Below are positions 57,846-64,000 of a DNA stretch of 64,000 nt, one piece after another. A program made the position numbers and the translations under genes. This DNA comes from Guadua angustifolia. Lineage: Eukaryota; Streptophyta; Magnoliopsida; Poales; Poaceae. Location of the stretch: assembly GCA_036346375.1 (NCBI GenBank), contig CM070504.1, forward strand, positions 10,723,890 to 10,787,889. Direction: 5' to 3'. Under the pieces are notes generated by a model that was not told where the DNA came from, made no database searches, and saw only the letters and a program-made list of their open reading frames with translations. How positions within the stretch are numbered: the stretch's first letter is position 1; each line of letters begins with the position of its first letter.

Positions 57846-58967
57846 GTATCTCCACGGGCCATATGGTTTGCCTGACTGCCTGAGGATGAACATCCAGGGC
57901 TGCGTTTGCATGCTTTTGAAGTCACAATCGTCGATTTAACAGAGAGTATTGGACTATCTCGTATTCACCACACACACACAACTTAGGAGGATGGTATGAT
58001 GATAAGCATAAATTGATTGTATGCCAAGTTTGCCACTTTAAAGCGCATTGATCTGGATAATGGAAAATCAATCATTCATTGCCTTTTACATCCCATCTGA
58101 AAAAGCGTTACTATTGAGCAATCTATGTGTGGCCCATCCAGGCCCAACAAGGTGAAATTTGCAGATTTGCAAATCTTATGATTCTGACCTGAAGTGATCA
58201 TATCAGCCCACACAAGCTTACGCCTCCAAGCTTTGTAAGTTTGATATGACTGCAGCATTAGAAAGCTAGTTGGAAGAGGCGTACCTATTAAGACTCGCGG
58301 AGCACGGCATCTGCAGCTTGATGTACACATTGTTTCAGGTAAGTAATGAGTTGCATTAACAGAAGCAATCTTGTTACTGTACTAAATCCTACCAGACAGT
58401 TTGCTGTCCGTTTTTGCTAACTGTTGTTGGTCGATCGGTCTTTAATTCACTGGTTATTGGGTTTTAATTCATGTACGCATGCAGAAGTCAGAACAGCACA
58501 CCAAGTTGCTGCAGGCGGGCCACACACTCGCATCACATCGGTCGTCCAGCGCACGGCACATGGGTGCCTGTCCCGACGGAGCATGGCCATTACAGGCAGG
58601 CTCATGCTGAAACTTAAGGTTAGCAGCTGCAAAGCTCTGACCTGAAAACTGTGTGGGTGATCTGTTTTGCTGCGAGATGGGAGCTAGAACGTACGTAGAG
58701 GAGGCCGCGTGGGTTCCTTTCGCGGTGATGCCTGTTTAGGCGCCCAGCTTTCCTTGTGTGCCTGACCCACCGCCCCTGTTACAAATCTCGTACGCCCACA
58801 TGGGAGAAAAAACCCATCCTGCGGTAATAACTGTTAGAACGACACATGCATGCAGCTCGATTGATCGATCGTATCTTTGCCGGTCCTATGAGCGGCGGAC
58901 GTCGGGAAGCTAGGGACACGAAAGTGCTACAGCACCGGCTTCGATTATGATATCCACAGTATCCCTC
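57846..58967. other. intergenic, nothing recognised
   Basis: Non-coding. A short GC-rich frame at 58424-58645 has no recognisable product. Confidence 0.45.
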
Positions 58968-58970
58968 TTA

Positions 58971-59243
58971 GAGCAAGTATAGTAAGAGACTTATAGCTCG
59001 TTTATATGGCACTTTTGTCTATGTGGAAGAGAGAGGTATCTAAAAATGAAAGGAGTGGGCTCTCATGCAACAGCCCACCTCTACACATGCTCCAAGACAA
59101 ATAGAGGAAAGAAAAAGAGAGAAGATGTCAATCTAATAGCCAACCTTATAGCCCACCCCATTATATGAGTGTTAGTGGTGATGGATCCATATGACATGGC
59201 AACACCATACAGCCAACGGTGGGCTTTATTATTAGCCTTGCTC
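58971..59243. mobile_element. Tourist MITE 1 of a tandem pair
   Basis: 273 bp, TTA at 58968-58970 and 59244-59246. Inverted ends GAGCAAGTATAGTAAG and ATTATTAGCCTTGCTC. Confidence 0.82.
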
Positions 59244-59246
59244 TTA

Positions 59247-59606
59247 GGTTGTTCTCAGTGGAGGTTTCAAATGGGTTTCATTCTCATTAAATACCGTGAC
59301 ACATCAGCAAAACTGATGACTTGGCAAGCTAATTAAGAGGAAAGAGAGAAAAAGAGTTTCATGGAAATGAAACCCGTCGGTCACTGTTTCCAACGCGAAT
59401 GAAACGATCTGAAACTTGCACTGGGGCAAAATCGTTTCATTTTCACTCACAACACCATCCAAGCGGTAAATACTATTGATTACCTATGAAACTATAAAAA
59501 TAAAATTGTGCACTGGGAGTCCTTATTTCATTCATCAGTCTACACCTCTTTAGATGACATGACACTCTTAAAAACTGCAGAATGAAACTTAGCACTGAAA
59601 ATGACC
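59247..59606. mobile_element. Tourist MITE 2 of a tandem pair
   Basis: 360 bp, TTA at 59244-59246 (shared with MITE 1) and 59607-59609. Inverted ends GGTTGTTCTCAGTG and CACTGAAAATGACC. Internal TTTCATTCTCATTAAAT is shared with the MITE at 52131. Confidence 0.82.
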
Positions 59607-59609
59607 TTA

Positions 59610-61145
59610 GTCCTGCAGCTCTTTTTCATTGTTCTTCTAGATATCGCACCGTCTATCCGCTATATACGCAAGAAAGTCGGTAGTACTAAATACCCTCTCT
59701 ATTTTTCTACCGCGTCCGTCACTGGATAATACTGGCCACCACAGTTAGAGCTTAAAACAAGCAGCTGCAGGGGGCTAGCCAGGCAGGCAGGCAGACGCGC
59801 GAGTGGGCAGCACGCACAACCGTACGCGGTGCGCACACAGCCTGCGTGCTACGGCGGGCCGGGGCCAGGGGCAGCGTGTTTGGTCGCGCGCGAGCCCTGC
59901 GTGCAGCGCGCGCGGTGGTCCTAGGGTTAAAGTTTCGAGATCTCTACCCCGACAGGCCTATAAACGCCGTGCCCATCGACCGTAGCGCCAAAGCCTGTGA
60001 CGGGGATCAATTCGGACGTACAAATTGATGGATGGGAGCCGGCCAGGGGCCCCGCTCCCCAGCCTACGCATGCGGCAGCTAGCGGGTGCTTCATCTCATT
60101 GCGTTTGCGCAGCCTAGCTTAGCTATAGCCACCACGGTTGAAAACTTGCGATGTGGAGGGGGTATCCATGCGTTGCATGCTGCGTGTTCAACGAAACCCT
60201 CCTCGACTGAACTGTGACGTCTTCGACGACGACATGTACGTACGAAACGCCGGACGGGCCTACTGCCTACAACCAGCTAGTACGTCTCCTGGACCGGCCG
60301 GCCGGGGCGGGCGGCCCACGCCAACCAAGCCGCGAGAGTAGATATTCGGCCCTATGCACATTAATCTGATCAACGTAGTGTTTGGGATATATCATTAGAG
60401 ATGTGTGTTGAGTAACAGGGTTCACGCATGCAGTGGTATTTTTCAACACGAATGCACCCTTCTCTATAGCCTTCTACAGTAGTTTCGTAATACAATAAAT
60501 TTAACATATATATATCTAAAATTTGTTAAGAATACAATACAAATAGTACTAAAGTTTTGCCAATCTTAAACCACCAAAATCGAACGTGAGTGTTATTATA
60601 GGGTCTATTTTGAGGAGATGTAGCTTTCCTTAAAAGGTACCTTTTGACTTTCTAGGCTGAAAAATGTTATAGTTTTTTATAAGTGATCATTTGAAAATAA
60701 CTAATTTTCCTTAGTAATAAGCTACAAAAGCAGATTCAAACTAGTTTTTAGTTTTTAATTTTTGTTAGTTATATATAATTTCTAACTATATCAAAACCAC
60801 TTTAAAAAATGAGTTATTTGGAGAAGTTTACTGATTTCTCATAAGTTAAAACCGGTTTAAAGCTCTGCTAAACAGGTCTGTATTAGCGCGGCTGATCGAT
60901 CGATCGTACTCGTAGTCATGAGTCGTAGCCCGAACATTGAAATGGAGTACGTAGTACTTGCTCGACTTAAATCAGCCAATCAACTAATTGTTCGATCCGT
61001 GGACGAAGGACGAAGTTGCATTAATGCATCAACAACATTGCGTCGTACATTAGCTGCACAGTTAATGTCGTTAGCTTGTTCCCAACTTCCGGAACTGGGG
61101 CTGGGTCCGACCGGCCGGCAGGCTGCTTGATAACAGCTAGCAGAA
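59610..61145. other. intergenic, nothing recognised
   Basis: Contains a GC-rich patch (59770-60340) with several overlapping short frames, none like a known protein, then AT-rich sequence. Confidence 0.45.
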
Positions 61146-61674
61146 GCTTGATTTTTTTTAAAAAAAAATCATATATTTTTTAATAATATTTACAAAAGCA
61201 ATATAGCAAAATGAAAATAACAAAAATACCCCTCTTTAATCGTTTGAAATGGCGACAGGCTCTCTATCTCTATCGCTAATATTTCGGTTCTCTGTCGCAA
61301 TCGGTGACAAAGCCATTTTATAGAGGTCACGCAGCGCTCGGCCGCCTAGAATAGAAGGAAAAGAGACGGAGAAGAATAGAAAGGACAGAGAGAAGAGAAT
61401 GAAGAAGGGGAAAAGGAAGAAAAAGGAGAGGTAGGGAAGATGAAGAGGAGGAAGAAGGAAAGGAGGAGGTCGTTTGTAACATCGAATGTATGAATTTTTT
61501 CATATTAAATTATGTTTTGAAACATGACTTAACGATTAGATTAATTAGATGTGTAAATAATTAGTTGTATAGAGTAATAATAGTTGTGTAGATATAACTT
61601 AGCGACCAGATTAATTAGATTTAGACTTGTAAGTAATTACATATAGCTATGTAGAGTAGCATTAGTTGTGTAGA

Positions 61675-63062
61675 TGTCAGCGTACTTCGCGCTGGGGTAC
61701 CCTCTCCGACGCACAAAGCCCTTCCACGTGGCGGCCTGACGGACGGACGGGCGAAAGCACGCCCGCCGGTCAGTCTTAAGCCGTGGCGCCCGGCAGCGAG
61801 TGGCGAAGCACGCCGCTTCGCCCGGCGCCCGACCCACGTGGCGGCTTTGGCGGACGGACGGCGAAGCACACCCGCCGGCCAGTGCCGGCCACGTGGCGCC
61901 CGGCGGAGGTGGCGAAGCACGCCGCTCGCCCGGCGCCCGATCACGTGGCGGCTTTGGCGGACGGGCGGCGAAGCACGCCCGCCGGCAATCTTGCGGCCAC
62001 GTGGCGCCCGGCGGCAGTGGCGAAACACGCCCTACCGCCGGCGCCCGATCACGTGGCGGCTTTGGCGAAGCAGGCGGAAAGCACGCCCGGCAATGCCGAC
62101 CCACGTGGCACCGGTGGCGAGTGGCGAAACACGCCGCTTCGCCGGCGCCCGATCACGTGGCGGCTTTGGCGAAGCAAGCGGCGAAACACGCCCGCCAGCA
62201 ATGCCGACCCGTGGCGCCGGCGGCAGTGGGCAACATACCTGCCGCCGGCGCCCGATCCACGTGGCGGCTTTGGCGGATAAGCGGGAAAACAACGCCCGCC
62301 GGCAGTCCGGCCACGTGGCGCCCGGCGGCAGTGGCGAGCACGCCCTACTACGCCGGCGCCGACCCACGTGGCGGCTTTGGCGAAAGCAAGCGGCGGTGTG
62401 GCGAGCACGCCTGCTTCGCCCGCCGCAAGGCAAAAAGGTGGTGCAAGGTAGCTTCACTTCGAAGTCTCTTTCCCCTATCGTCACCGTGCAGACGGCGAGC
62501 CTCTTGTGTCGAACCTATCAAGCTGCGAGATTTACGCAACAAGCCCATTCCTCGGCGCCTCTCACCTACCGTCAAAGAGAGGTCACATCTGCAGGCGGAC
62601 CAGGCGAGGCCATCGTCGGCATTTAATGAGGTGGAGGAGCAGGACAAAGACAGAAGGAGTAATAAATGTATAAGGGTTGACATGATGACCCCCTTTACCT
62701 ACTTAGATTAGCCCGACCTATATAAGGGCCTTCGGTGCATGGAAAAGGGGGACGACGAGTTGAACAAGCAAGAGTCCTGCAGTAGAGCCTAAGGAAGAAC
62801 TTGTAACTCCCAAGCTTTGTGTTGTACTAGTTTCAAACACTCTTTAAACAATCTAGCAGGAAGTAAGGCTATTACCCATGGCAAAGGGGGTCTGAACCTG
62901 GGTAAAATCTCTGTGTCATCCCTAGTTCATAGCCGCCGGAATTCGCCCTGTGGGAGTCTCTAGGGTTTTCACCCTCTAGGGTTAGCCAGCCGCGAAGACG
63001 CCCTCCTATCGAACCAAACCCGGTCTGTAGACTCCGGACCTGTCAGGTGAAATACGCCGACA
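61675..63062 (+). mobile_element. solo LTR of gypsy family B
   Basis: 1388 bp, TGTCAGCGTACTTCGCGC to AATACGCCGACA, flanked by a perfect GTAGA duplication (61670-61674, 63063-63067). Same layout as the LTRs of the element at 24722: GC-rich CACGTG array (61720-62400), TATATAA at 62719-62725, and the GGAAGTAAGGCTATTACCCA end block. No internal region. Confidence 0.92.
61720..62400 (+). repeat. CACGTG-rich tandem array in the solo LTR B
   Basis: About a dozen half-units of 50-57 bp, alternating GGCCACGTGGCGCCCGGCGG and GATCACGTGGCGGCTTTGGC. About ten keep an intact ACGTGG core. The 303-residue open frame across it is a product of composition. Confidence 0.88.
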
Positions 63063-63211
63063 GTAGATATATAACTTAGTGACCCGATAAATTAGACTTA
63101 GACTTGTAAGTAGTTATGTTTATGTTTTTTGTATGTCACTAGTTACCTCTATTTTTTAGTTGCGAACTCATTTTTTTTGTCGTACGAACAATGAACGTTT
63201 GAATTCCAAGT

Positions 63212-64000
63212 ATGACACATGAGCTGCTAGATCCGACGATTGACATGTCATACCACAGCCGCTTGGCCACGTTGGCCCCGACAGAGGGTCAGCCGCCAAT
63301 CGAACTTGGCTCCCTTCGTTTGCACACTCCGATGAGGGAATGGCGGATCTTGGCGCGATGGATCCTAAGGTGAGTACACTCAATTCGTAGTTTCATTAGA
63401 ATGTGTTGTATGTATCACATGAGTATACTGATAATGTATTCATGCAGGTTGAGAGCAGCATGGCTGCTTCCTTTAGCACGGATGGTTGAGGTGATGCCAT
63501 TGACAAGCAGGATAGACATGATGCCTCTAGGAGGTTTTTCATACGACAAGTGCCTTCTGATGGCTCTCGTCGATTGCTGGTGACCATAAACACATACATT
63601 TCACCTCACGTGCAGGGAGATGACCCTGATACTTGAGGACGAAGCTACCTGCTTGGCTTTTCGTACAATGGCGACACGGTTGTGTCTCAGGACATCAACT
63701 CGGAGTAGCGTACTAAGATGCTGGGTAGGTTCGACGGAGTGCTACCTGAGGGGACAAACTACACGCCGTTCTCTAGTGTGCACAATCCAACGTATAAGTG
63801 GCTGACGCAATTCTACATAAATGTGAATTCTTTTGTACATTTCTATTTTGTTTGACATTTTTGCTATTTAACTAAACATTATGTTTTACCGTCGGAGAGG
63901 ATGTCCAATGGAGCGAGGCACTACGTTATGCATCGTCACTTTGAGGCATATTTTTTGAGGCATATCTGCTGTGGTTTTTCGGCTGGATCGTGTTTTTCTC
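63212..64000 (+). pseudogene. plant mobile domain (PMD) protein, broken
   Basis: Exon 1 63212-63369 (MTHELLDPTIDMSYHSRLAT, LHTPMREWRILARWILR), intron with GT/AG, exon 2 from 63448 (LRAAWLLPLARMVEVMPLTS, DKCLLMALVDCW). Then two in-frame stops, TGA 63581 and TAA 63587, where the family has RPET, followed by THTFHLTCREMTLILEDEA. A frameshift gives YLLGFSYNGDTV, another stop (TAG near 63705), and later DVQWSEALRYVMHRHFEAYF near 63910. The W-RPExHTFHLxxGEMTxTLxDVxxLLGL pattern is the hallmark of the plant mobile domain, shared by MAIL1/MAIN-type proteins and transposon genes. Confidence 0.82.

Larger units (their letters stand above)
61146..64000 (+). mobile_element. decayed element carrying a plant-mobile-domain gene (runs off the window)
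   Basis: From about 61146 an AT-rich start (AATAATATTTACAAAAGC, ACAAAAATACCCCTC) and then TTTGAAATGGCGACAGG, matching the MITE at 57523. At 61490-61670 and 63063-63120 are repeat units of about 95 bp (ATAACTTAGCGACCAG, TTAGACTTGTAAGTAATTA). Then comes a PMD-type coding region. The right end is outside the window. Mutator-like origin is suspected because PMD genes often travel with such elements. Confidence 0.5.

Noticed and set aside
59800..60340. GC-rich short frames as a possible gene
   Set aside because: Overlapping frames on one strand without splice logic or recognisable motif.
61720..62400. Regular repeats looking like a CRISPR array
   Set aside because: Eukaryotic genome, units are contiguous without unique spacers, and they lie within an LTR with target duplication.
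61800..62711. 303-residue and 262-residue open frames
   Set aside because: Same LTR array. Length is an effect of the repeat period and composition.

Overview
The window is a piece of a grass (Poaceae) nuclear chromosome. Genes have introns with GT/AG borders, exon codons are GC-rich and introns AT-rich, and the transposon families (Tourist, Stowaway, Ty3/gypsy LTR elements, CTAG-ending Helitrons) are those of cereals. I cannot name the species. Only two genes look intact: a MAP70-family microtubule-associated protein at the left edge (9 exons, CDS 33-5294, 511 aa) and a cysteine-synthase-like PLP enzyme (6 exons, CDS 8359-11134, 425 aa), both on the + strand. 

Convergent to the second gene lies a broken PPR-SMR gene (SVR7/ATP4-like, minus strand, 11734-16611). 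It has frameshifts and an internal deletion, and is split by a 3.2 kb non-autonomous LTR retrotransposon with a perfect 5-bp target duplication. That retrotransposon encodes a gag-like protein and no polymerase. Its 5' coding part matches the plant splicing factor SF3A1, and its 3' part resembles a TRM/LONGIFOLIA-type protein, so it probably carries captured host exons. Next to it, a 1.37 kb hAT element (17173-18546) carries the last third of a class III peroxidase gene.

From about 20 kb to 47.5 kb the window is a nest of transposons. An LTR starting at 20172 is interrupted by a Helitron (21844-23903, itself holding a Tourist MITE) and by a solo LTR (24118-36397). That solo LTR is split by an 11.5 kb Ty3/gypsy element (24722-36181) whose 5' LTR holds a hAT element. 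A third LTR element (33471 onward) runs into a 100-base assembly gap (35101-35200). Further right a 3.5 kb solo LTR (39689-43167) sits in an unclassified element, which sits in another LTR copy. Most layers could be delimited by target-site duplications read directly from the sequence.

The right end (47.5-64 kb) has no intact gene. It holds two hAT-type elements (48075-49551, 50266-51250), a LINE-like insertion, a second 3.25 kb solo LTR, a Stowaway with a PIF/Harbinger insertion, two abutting Tourist MITEs sharing a TTA, and a decayed element with a plant-mobile-domain (PMD) pseudogene, itself split by a solo LTR of the gypsy family seen at 24.7 kb. I found no new cellular system. The notable content is gene-fragment capture, the nesting, and arrays of CACGTG motifs within one LTR family.
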